64,000 bases of DNA from Pristionchus mayeri (Eukaryota > Nematoda > Chromadorea > Rhabditida > Neodiplogasteridae), in contig BTRK01000006.1 of assembly GCA_036245805.1 (NCBI GenBank), positions 23,778,365 to 23,842,364 on the forward strand, given 5' to 3'. Shown here in pieces: positions 1-11,700 of this stretch; within the stretch, counting starts at the first letter, position 1, and each line of letters starts with the position of its first letter. A program made the translations under genes and the position numbers. Below the pieces are notes generated by a model. That model ran no database searches, was not told the DNA's origin, and saw only the letters and a program-made list of their open reading frames with translations.

Positions 1-332
1 GACATGGTCAAGGCAGGCACGGACGGTGACGACTCCTCCTTCTCCGATCGATACCTGAATACGTCAAGGAATCATCTCTCCATTCGCAATAGGTCAGTGT
101 GAGAATGAGCACCGGATAAAAGCTAGCAGGCATCTCAAGAAAATGCCGAGCAGTGACTCTGAGTCCTCTTCGAGATTCGATTCAGCTGTGAGTCCTCCTT
201 CGTTCGGCTCTTGTTTCCTCTCGAGCACCAGTAGTACTGACGGGCGCCTTTGTTGCTGTCCTTAGTGAAGGACGCCATGGAGAGAGTCTCCACTCGGTGC
301 TTCCACTTCTGAAAGCGAAAGCGATTACTCCT

Positions 333-515
333 GTCCTACCGTACCCCATCCCCCTACAGTATCCCTCTCCTACCGTATCCTTCTCCTACCGTATCCCATC
401 CCCCTACAGTATCCCTCTCCTACCGTATCCTTCTCCTACCGTATCCCATCCCCCTACAGTATCCCTCTCCTACCGTATCCTTCTCCTACCGTATCCCATA
501 CCCTACAGTATCCTT
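333..515. repeat. Minisatellite of CTACCGTATCC / CTACAGTATCC units
   Basis: About three tandem copies of a roughly 60 bp unit made of short alternating words CTACCGTATCC, TTCTCCTACCG and CCCCCTACAGTATCC. It lies in the intron between the zinc-finger blocks 688-533 and 308. The words TACCGTA and TACAGTA recur throughout the window. Confidence 0.8.
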
Positions 516-1084
516 GCAGCGACCGTGCTCACCTCCATCTCCTCCATTGACTCGAAGTTCCTCTCGATCACTTCGAATTCTCCGGCCTCAGAGTGATCCA
601 TTCGGCAGTGCTCAGCCAGCTCTTCCCTCGATCTCAGTCCATCCACAGCACATTCTTCCACAGGACAACGAACGTTAGTGGCTGCACCCTAAATATGATA
701 AAGTACCATACTGTATAGTATCTATCCTTCATTTCAGATACGTAACTGACTACACGGTCGAGCGACGAGAGAGTGTGGGAAAAGGAGAGACCATCACTCA
801 AATTACGAAATCTACTGGCTAGTGTTTAGAAAATGAACTCACCGGTTTGTCCTCCTTGTGAAACCTGCTGACGTGCTTACGGAGAGACTCCTTCGAGGCA
901 AATCGCTTCTCGCAAGCAGGACACACTTCAGGCAGATTCGTCTCGTCCTTCAGTCGAGCCGCCCCCTTCTCCTCCCTTCTCTTCTTCCTCAGGCCATCGA
1001 TTGCTTCGGCAGTGAAGCCATGCTCCGTCTACAAAGCAATAACATGAAGTGATAAGGGTTGGCTTCCCAGCCAAACCATGACTA

Positions 1085-1270
1085 TCTCTCCCACAGTATT
1101 CCTACCGTAACCCTCCCACAATATGAATACCGTATCCCTCCCATAGTGTTCCTACTGTAACCTTCCTTCGATATAAGTAACGTTTCCCTCCCCACAGTGT
1201 TCCTACCGTAACCTTCCTTCAATATAAGTTCCGTACTCATCCTACATTATGCCTACAGTAACCCTCCCAA
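1085..1270. repeat. Degenerate tandem repeat, CCTACCGTAACCCTCCC-like
   Basis: Three to four imperfect copies of a roughly 55-60 bp unit with the same TACCGTAACC / TACTGTAACC words as the 333-515 array, in the intron upstream of the 1028-843 zinc-finger block. No coding potential is seen. Confidence 0.6.
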
Positions 1271-1432
1271 CAACTCTCCCAACAGCGTCACTGTCATATC
1301 AGTCAACAAAATTAAGCCGTAACTCACTTATAAATGGCGATCCAGATTCCCGATCCTAGTTGTCTCGTAGTTGCAGACATCGCCGGAGGGCTTGAGCTCG
1401 GTGCAGATGTGAGTGGCAGCAGTTTGACTCAT

Positions 1433-2749
1433 CGTAGGACGATAGAGAGCCTGCCCGGAGGGGCTCACTTATAAAGGCCATTAACGACCCACGCCCTAAC
1501 GCTAATCTCCCAGTGGATGTAGATTGTCTTTTGCAAACTTCCTCCCCGTCAAAATTAACACTTCCAGTGGCTGCCCATTCTTCATCCGACGACTTCAGAT
1601 CCCGATTTTTTTCAGAAATGTGGAATAGAGGGCATACAATTGGCTGGCTTTTAAATAGGGCACTTAAAATTATCATAAATTTGTTATTCGATCGATATTC
1701 CATCTTCAGATCTCGACAAATTCAGGAATCGTATCACAAAAATGGAAGGCACAGCTTACAGTAACTTTCTTGAATCGAGATAGATCTTCTCAGCATACAT
1801 TTTAATGATTTCAGTTCAGGATTATACTGTAAAATTAATACAAATAACAACATTCGTAGCAAAGATCAAAGATCACTTCTCCAAAAACAATCCATGAGAA
1901 ATCCCCTTCATGTGTAACCTGCTCTGGTCATGTATTCTTTCCTCAACATAAGAAATCATTCCTATCCACCAGGCTAATTCAGCAGATAGATGCGTGGTAG
2001 ATCACGAAGATTAGGAAAGGCTGAAATCGATAATGGTAATAGTCTCTATTCAATCTGAGAGTACTGCATATTCTATGCTGTCTATTCAGTGTTCAACATT
2101 ATCCCTTCAAACAATCCCTCATCCCATGCAATATTTATCAAATTTACTTTATCCACAAATTCAATAAACAACTTATATGTGCTTTATTATTAATAAAAAT
2201 ACAAATATAATATTTAAAAAGTCATTCGGCGGTGTTTGGTGTCGTCTCTGGCCATACAGTATGCCATGAGTGTCCGAGTCCGGGACTGCGCCAGGACACG
2301 CCTCTGTCATTTCACTTTCAATATGTGTCACCTTTCTGCTATTCATTTCTCTTGGGCATTTTAGCATGACTGATTTCATTGTGAATCATTAATCTTTAAG
2401 ACGATGAAGGAGAACCAAACCAAACTTCTACTTTTAATATATCTTCCTGCTGTCCCGCTCCCCTCTAGGAACTTCGTTTTTTTCTCTTGTATCGCTCTTA
2501 GGCAGTTCTCTATCTGTTCACATTAATTATAACGACATGGCCGGCATCCGATACCTTCACTTAATCTAGATTGAATAATATTATAATCTTTCATTGTAGC
2601 TGTTTCGGCCAACTCGTTGTTCTTTGTTCGTCTTTCTTTCGTATTGTGACAGGTTTTATCATTATGTATTCTTAAAATGGTTTATGCATACCTTTGTCAG
2701 GTTCAACCTCACATTCGCTTTGGACGGATCTTCGGGAGCGACGGGCAAC
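1433..2749. other. Intergenic, AT-rich, no gene recognised
   Basis: Between the zinc-finger fragment and the chromodomain gene. Only short open frames without recognisable motifs are present. A GATCAAAGATCA word occurs near 1865. The promoter of the plus-strand chromodomain gene presumably lies in its right part, but I can point to no specific element. Confidence 0.4.
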
Positions 2750-5700
2750 ATGCCTAAATGTGAGTTATTGCTATATTACGATGTTATTATCGTCACAACT
2801 TAAGTGACTTATTGTCGTTTGGTACCTGATGAATGATTATCTTAATTAATAACATACATCCTTAGCATACAACATATTAAAACGTACTATACCAGGAGAG
2901 CTGGTTACGATGAGATTACTGTAGTACGGACTATTATCTATTGAATTGATTAAAGTTACCGGACGAGGACGAAACCCTGATCTGACCCTGATCTGGTCGC
3001 ATGTACGAGAGAGTATGCAAAAGTGAGAGAGCGCGGGATTACGCTGATCATTTTCGGCTTTCCCTTGAGGCTATTATTGATTTTTATCATTTTTGTATAT
3101 TCATTCCCAACTAATTCAGCCATCGGCTATTCGATGGAGGACAAAAAATTGGGGTCAATTTTGTCCTCGTCCGGTAACTTTAATGCACGTGGGACAGGTC
3201 CGATTCGTCTAATGCGTACTTTTCCTATCTAAGTCATACTTTAAATGGTAGATTTTGTTTATTTGCTTTTTTTGTAGCCTCCGACGACATATATGAAGTT
3301 GAAGCAGTTGTCGGGAAGCGGCACAAGAAAGGAGAAGTGAGATTTTAAAATTGGTTATTTATAATGCTCATTGCGCAACTGATAACTTTGTTTTACGACG
3401 ATAATCACAATGAAAAGCCAAATTCAGAACATGATCTCATTTTTGTTTAAACTGGTATGCTTCATACCATTTGAGACAGTAAACGGTTGGTTTTCATGAG
3501 GCGGGGTATAATTTCTTTCTAATTATTAATTTTCTTTATTTTATTAGACTGTTAATTTTTTACAGTTCTATATAGACATATTACAGTAGTCTACCTCGAA
3601 AATCGGGTACTAACATTGTAAGTAGGATAGAGGGGGCATTGAGTGGCTATGCGAGTGGGCGTTCGGTGCTTGTAATGTCATATCTGAAATGCCAAGAATG
3701 AAAATTCCATCGTCCTTACGTTGGCAGCAGAGCAGTTTGACTTGACAAATGTGCAAATGAGTTACGTCCAGAGTTTAAATTGCCAGTAGAATTGTATTAC
3801 TTTATCCCGAGCAAGATGCACGACGTACAGGAGCGCGCAAAAGTGTTGGGGCACTTTTTCAGATTGCTGTAACTTTTTGCCCAGGTAAGGCATAATTCTG
3901 AAACTCAGGTATTATGTACCAAATTCATTGGAGATTATGACCATTATATTTCGGTATGACGCAATCGCATAGTCGTTGCGTAGTGATGACGCAATCAAAA
4001 TGTATTTTTTCAAAACAGCATTATTCTTACATGGATTTTTTCCAGCTCGCCAAACTTTCTGAAGTTGGAGCCATGCCCGAGGCCTACCCAGAAAAAATTT
4101 GAGGTTGCTGCGCGACCGCACATTTGCTGCAGCCTTGCTGCAAAATCGAGGTCGAAAATTCCGATCTGGGCTCCTAGTAAAGCTAGAGACTGGTTCAAGG
4201 CATCAAAATGATCAACATCATGATATCAGATTGCCCTGAGAATATGAAAACAATAGCTCGAAATTTGCCGTCAGGACATGAAAAAATTCCTTTTTTGCAT
4301 GACCATTTTTTGGACATTCACAATTTTGCGGGAAAATTAGGTAAAAATCTGGTTTTTGCATAGGAGTATTCCAAATGTATTGAAGAACTGATTCCCAACT
4401 TTTTAGAGTGTTTGGATAACTTTCCGGCCCGCGGCGACTGTTTTTCGGAGGGATACTCGGGTCGGGAAAAACCTTGTTTACCACTATGGGCGAGAGAGTA
4501 CAGACGACGAGGGTGCGTAAACAGGATGTTTCCGGACCCGAGTATCCCTCCGAAAAACGGTCGCCGCGGTCCGGAAAGTTATCCAAACACTCTAAAAAGT
4601 TGGGAATCATTTCTTCAATACATTTTGAATATGCCTATGCAAAAACCAGATTTTTACCTAATTTTCCCGCAAAATTGTAAATGTCGAAAAAATGGTCATG
4701 TAAAAAAGGGATTTTTTCCATTTCCTGAGGGCAAATTTCGAGCTATTGTTTTCATATTCTCAGGACAATCTGATTTCATGAAGTTGATCATTTTGATGCC
4801 TTGAACCAGTCTCTAGCTTTACTAGGAGCCCAGATCGGAATTTTCCACCTCGATTTTGCAGCAAGGCTGCAGCAAATGTGCGGTCGCGCAGCAACCTCAA
4901 ATTTTTTTCTGGGTAGGCCTCGGGCATGGCTCCAACTTCAGAAAGTTTGGCGGGCTGGAAAAAATCCATGTAAGAATAATGCTGTTTTGAAAAAATACAT
5001 TTTGATTGCGTCATCACTACGCAACGACTATGCGATTGCGTCATACCGAAATATAATGGTCATAATCTCCAATGAATTTGGTACATAATACCTGAGTTTC
5101 AGAATTATGCCTTACCTGGGCAAAAAGTTACAGCAATCTGAAAAAGTGCCCCAACACTTTTGCGCGCTACTGTAATAACGTTCATACAAAGTTAACACAG
5201 TGTGAGGGTAATATTTTTTTATAATTAAAACAATAATGCTTCAGCTGGAATATCGACTCAAGTGGAAGGGCTACAATGAATACACCTGGGTTAAATTGCG
5301 CTACTGTGTGGGTTATTTTGATGCGAACTATACTTCGAAACTAACCTATATAAACCAAGTAAAATGCATCATTGTAGACCTGCAAAAAGATGATCGATCG
5401 ATTTGAAAGACAACGTAATGAGTCCGGAAACATGGTATGACTATGTGTAAGGGTGCCTGCATGTTTTGAATATTCATATGATATAGTTAACGTGTTTCGG
5501 TGTAAGGTGTAGTACCACAGCAAGTTTTCCTTATCTGTGATAGTGATTTTTTCTCGATTTTATTTTTTTAAATAATATATGTTACTGATTGACTCACCAG
5601 AACTCTCAGATGGGAGTCGCATCAAGCTCGTCTTCCTCGAGGAAGAAGCCTCCAGGACAGTCACTCGACTCTCAACTTGCTGCTATGATCTCCACTCATC

Positions 5701-8700
5701 CCGTCTTCATTCCCATCCCGATGGTGAGGGCACAATCACTCCATCCTATTATATGTTTAAAAATATCTATAATTCATAGTCCAATTAATTCCTGCATATT
5801 TTTTTCTTAAAGGATATCGATAGCATATTTGTTGGACATACTTTTCTTTGGGGTAGAAGCATCTAAGCGTAGGTATAATTTTGATCCACACTCGCATGGT
5901 GAATATTGAACAAATATTACATTAATCCTGGAAAAATCCCTTGTATTGCATTATAACACGGGTATCATGAGTCAGTGGAGGTGGCCGGGAACATTTTCCA
6001 AAAATTTGTTCCCGAATTGGTCCGTATAATGGTAAAATAATGTTCCAGAGACAACATTTCGAAATATATAGGAGAGACTTTTTGATTCAGTGAACACATG
6101 CCCTGGCACTAGGCCATAAAACGAAAATCCTCCTAAATGTGCACACATGTAGTACTCGGTGAGTGTAGCTCAGGCATGTCATATTTAGTGTTCTAGATCC
6201 TTCTCTGGGGAATGAAATGTACTTTAATTTTCGAAATTTACCATTTCGCAACCGATCAGAACGACTGATATCTCTAAAAATGCGCAATATTCAACTGATC
6301 GTGCCTATAAAATTTTAGATGAATTGGCTTGAAACTATTTGAGAAAAAATCAAATTTCGAATAAAATATTTTGTATCCCATTCGGCAATATAGAAAGGAA
6401 CCTTTTTTATTAGCTTGGTTTGTAGCGCTCATTGATTACTATTTACATAAAAATTATGAGCCAAAAAAATTGGGACATGTGTATTGAAATTTTCGAAAAA
6501 CCGAAAAAAAAACAGTTCGTAATAAAATTTCAGGCTACCGTATCACACGTGAATACCTCTCAAATCTGTGAAAATTAATGAATTTTTTAATCCTTTGGGA
6601 TGTGAATGTTTGAGTGTCGGACCTAACTAGTACATAATAGAGAACAGCTGAAATCATTCACTAATCTGCTGAAATCGACGAGAGGTTAACGCTTGTGTAA
6701 TGGTGCATTTTCCAAATTGTCGTAATTGACCTCTGTCGCTTCAGATGAGTTGAAATCGTATTTTCGGATCAGGTTGTGGCGATGTGTATGAAAATTCATA
6801 GAAAACTTTTGTGGGCAAATATTTCAGGCAATTGAGAAAATACACCAGTTCACCATTTTCAGAACCTCTCGTCGATTTCAGCACATTAGTGAATGATTTC
6901 AGTTGTTCTCTAATATGTACCAGTTAGGTCCGACACTCAAACATTCAAATCCCAAAGGATTAAAAAATTCATGAATGTTCACAGATTTGAGAGGTACTCT
7001 CATGGCAGGATACGGTAGCCTGAAATTTTATTACGAACTGATTTTTTTGGTTTTTCGAAAATTTCAATACACATGTCCCAATTTTTTCGGCTCATAATTT
7101 TTTTTTTAATTGAAATTTTCGGACTAAAGTACATTTCATTCCCCAGAGAAGGATCTAGAACACTAAATATGACATGCCTGAGCTACACTCACCGAGTACT
7201 ACATGCATGCACATTTAGGATTATTTCGATTTTTGGCCTAGTGCCAAGGGTATCTACAAATATGTTCACCGAGTCAAAAAGTCTCTCATAGGTCATTGGT
7301 CCCAGAACCTGCTTTTAGGAAATTTCCGGTTTTGAACTTGGATATACTGTATCTCAGCTCCCAGATGAACTACAGAGGTGGTATTGGGCTCAAAATGTGC
7401 GGAAAATTATTTCCAGAAACTTTGTTCAGTTCTAAGACAATGTTTAAGTAGGAACGAAAAGCTATTTCATCTCAAAATTAAAATATTCTCGCTTTCCAGC
7501 GATGCTGTGCTACAGATTTTTAATGCATATTATGAAAGAAGTAAGTGTACATGCAATGAAAATGTTAAAAGCAAAATTGGAGATAGGTGAAATTGGCACT
7601 TCACTCAAACATGGCATTCTGAAGAAAAAGTCGAAAAGTTGATATATTTTATTTTTGTTCTTTCTTCATCAAATTTTCCCAAAGTAGTATAGGGACAATG
7701 CGTAGGTGAAAAATACTCTTTTGGGAAATGATTTCGCAAGCTTGTGCTTAAAAAGAAATTCATTAATAAAAACAAAAATTTTATTGGGGACATTGTAATT
7801 TTGAGCACAAACTTGCGAAATGATTTCCCAAAGGAGTATTTTCCACCTAAGTATTGTCCCTATACTACTTTGGGATAATTTGATGAAGAAAGAACAAAAA
7901 TGAAGTATATCAACTTTTCGATTTTTTCTTCAGAATGCCATGTTTGAGTGAAAAGTGCCAATTTCACCTATCTCCAATTTTGCTTTTAACATTTTTATTT
8001 CATGTACAGTAGCGCTCATAAGTCATGGGACACTTTTTACTTTTATTGTAATTTTTTGCCCAGGAAAGATATAATTCTGGCACTAAGGCTGGATGTACCA
8101 AATCCATTGGAGATTATCCTCATGCTATTGGGGTATGACGCAATAGCCTAGTTATTGCGTAGTGATGACGCAATCAAAGTGTACTTTTTCAAAACATTAT
8201 TCTTACACGGATTTTTTCATACTCACGAAACTTTAAGAGGTTGGAGATATGACTGAGGACTACCCAGATAAAATTTTTGAAGTTGCTGCGCGACCGCACA
8301 TTTGCAGCAGCCTTGCTTCAACAAGGTCTGAAATTTAGAAATCAGCTCCTAGACTAGCTAAAGACTCGATCATAACGCCAAAATGATCGCCATCATGAGT
8401 GGAGTTGATCCTGAAAATATGAAAACAATATCTCGAAATTTGCCCTCAGGGCATGGCAAAATCACTTTTTTGTATGACCATTTTTTGGACTTTCGTAACT
8501 TTGTGAGAAGGTTAGGTAAAAATCTGGTTTTTGCATAGGAATGTTCAAAATGTATTGGAGACCGGATTCCCAACTTTTTAGAGTGATTGGACACCTTTCC
8601 TGCCTGCGGCGTGCATTTTTCGGGGGTATACTAGGGTCGGGAAACACCCTATTTACCCCCATGGCGAGAGAGTACAGACGACGAGAGTGCGTAAACACCG

Positions 8701-11700
8701 TGATTCCCGAGCCTAGTATACCCCCGAAAAACGCACGCCGCTGGCAGGAAAGATGTCCAATCACTCTAAAAAGTTGGGAATCCGGTCTCCAATACATTTT
8801 GAACATTCCTATGCAAAAACGAGATTTTTACCTAACCTTCTCACAAAGTTACGAAAGTAAAAAAAAATGGTCATACAAAAAAGTGATTTTGTCATGCCCT
8901 GAGGGCAAATTTCGAGATATTGTTTTCATATTTTCAGGATCAACTCCACTCATGATGGCGATCATTTTGGCGTTTTGATCGAGTCTTTAGCTAGTCTAGG
9001 AGCTGATTTCTAAATTTCAGACCTTGTTGCAGCAAGGCTGCTGCAAATGTGCGTTCGCGCAGCAACTTCAAAAATTTTATCTGGGTAGTCCTCAGTCATA
9101 TCTCCAACCTCTTAAAGTTTGGTGAGTAGGAACAAATCCATGTAAGAATAATGACGTTTTGAAAAAGTACAGTTTGATTGCGTCATCACTACGCAATAAC
9201 TAGGCTATTGCGTCATACCGCAATATAATAAGGATATTCTCCAATGGATTTGGTACATCCAGCCTTAGTGCCAGAATGATATCTTTCCTGGGCAAAAAGT
9301 TACAATAAAAGCAAAAAGTGTCCCATGACTTATGAGCGCTACTGTATACTTACTTCTTCTTTCATAATCTGCATTAAAAATCTGTAGCACAGCATCGCTT
9401 GAAAGCGAGAATATTTTATTTTTGAGGTGAAATATAGTTTTTCGTTCCTACAATTTTTCAACATTGTCCAATCGCTTAGTATAAGGCTGTTGCATAAGTT
9501 CCTTTCTTTTTTCGTGCATGAACATTGTAACCTCCACTGTTCTTTGCAATCGACCAATCAACTAATGGTTTGTTACAGTTGATTGGGGCATAAGTACACT
9601 ATATCGAGCACGATCTTGGTTAGAATATATCAGTGAGCATGGGCCAATTTAGATCAGAAGTCATCGTACTAGTATGTTTGATAAGAGTGTTCAATTATTC
9701 ACAGCTCCGAGGAGAGCAGTGATGGTGCTGAATTTGTCACACCATTCTAAAGCAATATGATGGGGTATCTCATATGACATATCGCGAGAATTGCGCCTTA
9801 AAACCCTGCATGAAATATGGGCCCGATGAGATATTCACTCTTTCTGAAAATTACGGATTTCAAATTATTGGGGTGTCCGGAAAGTTCGTATAATGCTTCG
9901 GAAAAAAGTCAGTTCGCGATCAAATGCAGTGATTGCGCAATCTGTTTGTCAACAATGTATTGCATCATTCTGACGTTGAGTAGTGAGAGGATTTAATCAG
10001 TCTCCTAGTTGCTACATTGATTCTTGTGATGGACTCCCATCTCTACCTCCGAGCAGTTTACTTCATTACTACCGTCTTGGCCGATCCGTGAAGGAGGCCC
10101 ACTCTGCCCTGGCCCAGTTGGAAGGAGCTGACGCCCCCTCCATACCCTTCTGCTATAAGTGGTTCTCCCGCTTCAAGAAAGGGGAGTTTGGTCTCGATGA
10201 TCAACCCCGCTCTGGACGCCCTCCCTCCCTCGATCAGCCTCTCGTTCTCCGCACACTGAAGCGCAAGCCCATGGCCAGTGTGCGTGAGTTGAAGAAGGAT
10301 ACTGGTACTCCCAGATCAACGGTGTCCGATATCCTCCATCGATCTGGGAAGAAGCCGAAACTCCCACAAGTGATTCCCCCCGAACAGCTGAAAAATCGTG
10401 TTCAAGTCTGTCGGGAATTACTCCATCGTAGATCCAATCTTCGATGGGTCAATTCCATCATCGCTACAGATGAGAAGTGGATCACGTACGATAACCCTGT
10501 GAGGAGACTGCAATGGGTGGATGCAGATGAGAAGCCCACGCCCGTCCCGAAGAAGGAAGAGCACGGAAAGAAGGAACTCCTCTGCTTCTTCTTCTCAGTG
10601 CTCGGTCCCATCTACTGGGAGATCCTCGCCCCTGGCACCAGCATCAATGCCGACCTCTTCTCTGAACAACTGGAAGATGTCGCGATCAGAGTCCCTCCCA
10701 GACTCCTGAACCAGGGCAAAATTCTTCTTCTGATGGACAATGCTCGCCCACATCGAGCGAAGATGACCCAGAAGAAAATGGACGAGCTGAAGATCGAGAG
10801 GATTCCCCATCCACCGTATTCCCCGGATCTCTCCCCATGCGACTACCACTGCTTCGGCTCTCTCTCTGACTTCTGCAAAGGAAAGAAGTTCAAGAATCGA
10901 GATGAAGTTGCGAGGGCTTTCGTGAACTGGGCGGTCTCGAAGAAACCCGCATTCTGGAAGAGAGGAATCGAGACCCTGCCCAATCGCTGGAGGGAGGTAG
11001 TGAGAAAGAAGGGGGCATACATTGGTCACTGAGAATTGTAAAGCATTGAATAAAAAATAAAAACAAAAAATTATACGAACTTTCCGGACACCCCAATATT
11101 TGCCACATAATTCATAGACATCGATGAGAAGGGCTGAATTGTGATGGGTTGTGAAGTATCTTACCGTGCATATATACAATCATATTTAGGAAAAGATTGG
11201 TCTATCCTTTCACGAGCTGAATTTTTTGAAATAAAATACGTCGAGATTCGCACGTTCAAATCAACAGATTTGGGTATCCCCTGTTTACCACACGCATTCG
11301 AATACGGATTTTTGCACTTAAGTGAACAATCAACTCTTGTCCTAGTACTGGATGATTCCGCAGAATCAGAATGCCACGAATTCTCGGCAACAAGGGCACA
11401 ACTCAAAATGCTAAAAATCGCCGTTTTCCGATGCTCATTTTCTGAAACGTGCTAACCACCCAAGATAATGAGTAGATTCAAAACCATTTCATGGATGTAA
11501 TCCACAATTAAGACCATTTCACAGGGTAATCAGAATATCTCATCTGTCCACGTACTTCAGCAGAATTGTCCAAAAGAAAAAAGAATGGAACTTATGCAAC
11601 AGCCTTATACTTAACAGGAGAGTTTCTGGAAATAATGTTCCGCGCATTTTGAGCCCAATACCACCCCTGTAGTTCATCTGGGAGCTGAGATACAGTATAG

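Larger units (their letters stand above)
1..1432 (-). pseudogene. Damaged C2H2 zinc-finger gene fragment (5' part, runs off window)
   Basis: Four exon-like blocks read right to left: 1432-1328, 1028-843, 688-533, 308-about 141, then 54-1. Block 1028-843 encodes a C2H2 finger (CPACEKRF...HVSRFH; Cx2C, Hx4H) and ends in a GTGAGT donor. Block 688-533 encodes a second finger (CPVEEC...HCRMDH) followed by an acidic stretch and joins in phase to block 308 (KWKHRVET...YYWCSRGN). Block 54-1 reads VSIGEGGVVTVRACLDHV. This finger plus F-x-S-x-E-E plus YYxC layout recalls a large nematode family of zinc-finger proteins; that link is from memory. Lesions: the first block ends in an in-frame TAA (1330-1328) just where the finger should continue into TEHG; no GT donor is found after CSAF near 141, where an in-frame TGA follows at 137-135; and one finger lacks its first Cys. 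I infer a decaying copy, although non-canonical splicing or fast evolution remains possible. Confidence 0.55.
9482..11607. mobile_element. Nested element D with short inverted repeats, split by mariner
   Basis: Inverted ends TAAGGCTGTTGCATAAG (9482) and CTTATGCAACAGCCTTA (11607), flanked by TA at 9480-9481 and 11608-11609. Without the mariner at 9868-11096 it is about 900 bp. The ends resemble mariner-type termini. The interior holds only short frames, so a transposase is not recognisable. Confidence 0.6.

Noticed and set aside
4218..4804. Mirrored 130-codon frames on both strands inside foldback A1
   Set aside because: They are images of the two palindrome arms and contain no recognisable domain; equal frames in A2 have diverged without clear protein-level conservation.
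8462..8978. 114- and 145-codon frames inside foldback A2
   Set aside because: Same palindrome effect; no start context, splice signals or known motifs.
10595..11179. 194-codon minus-strand frame
   Set aside because: It is antisense to the mariner transposase; its mirror appears over copy 2 (40626-41144).
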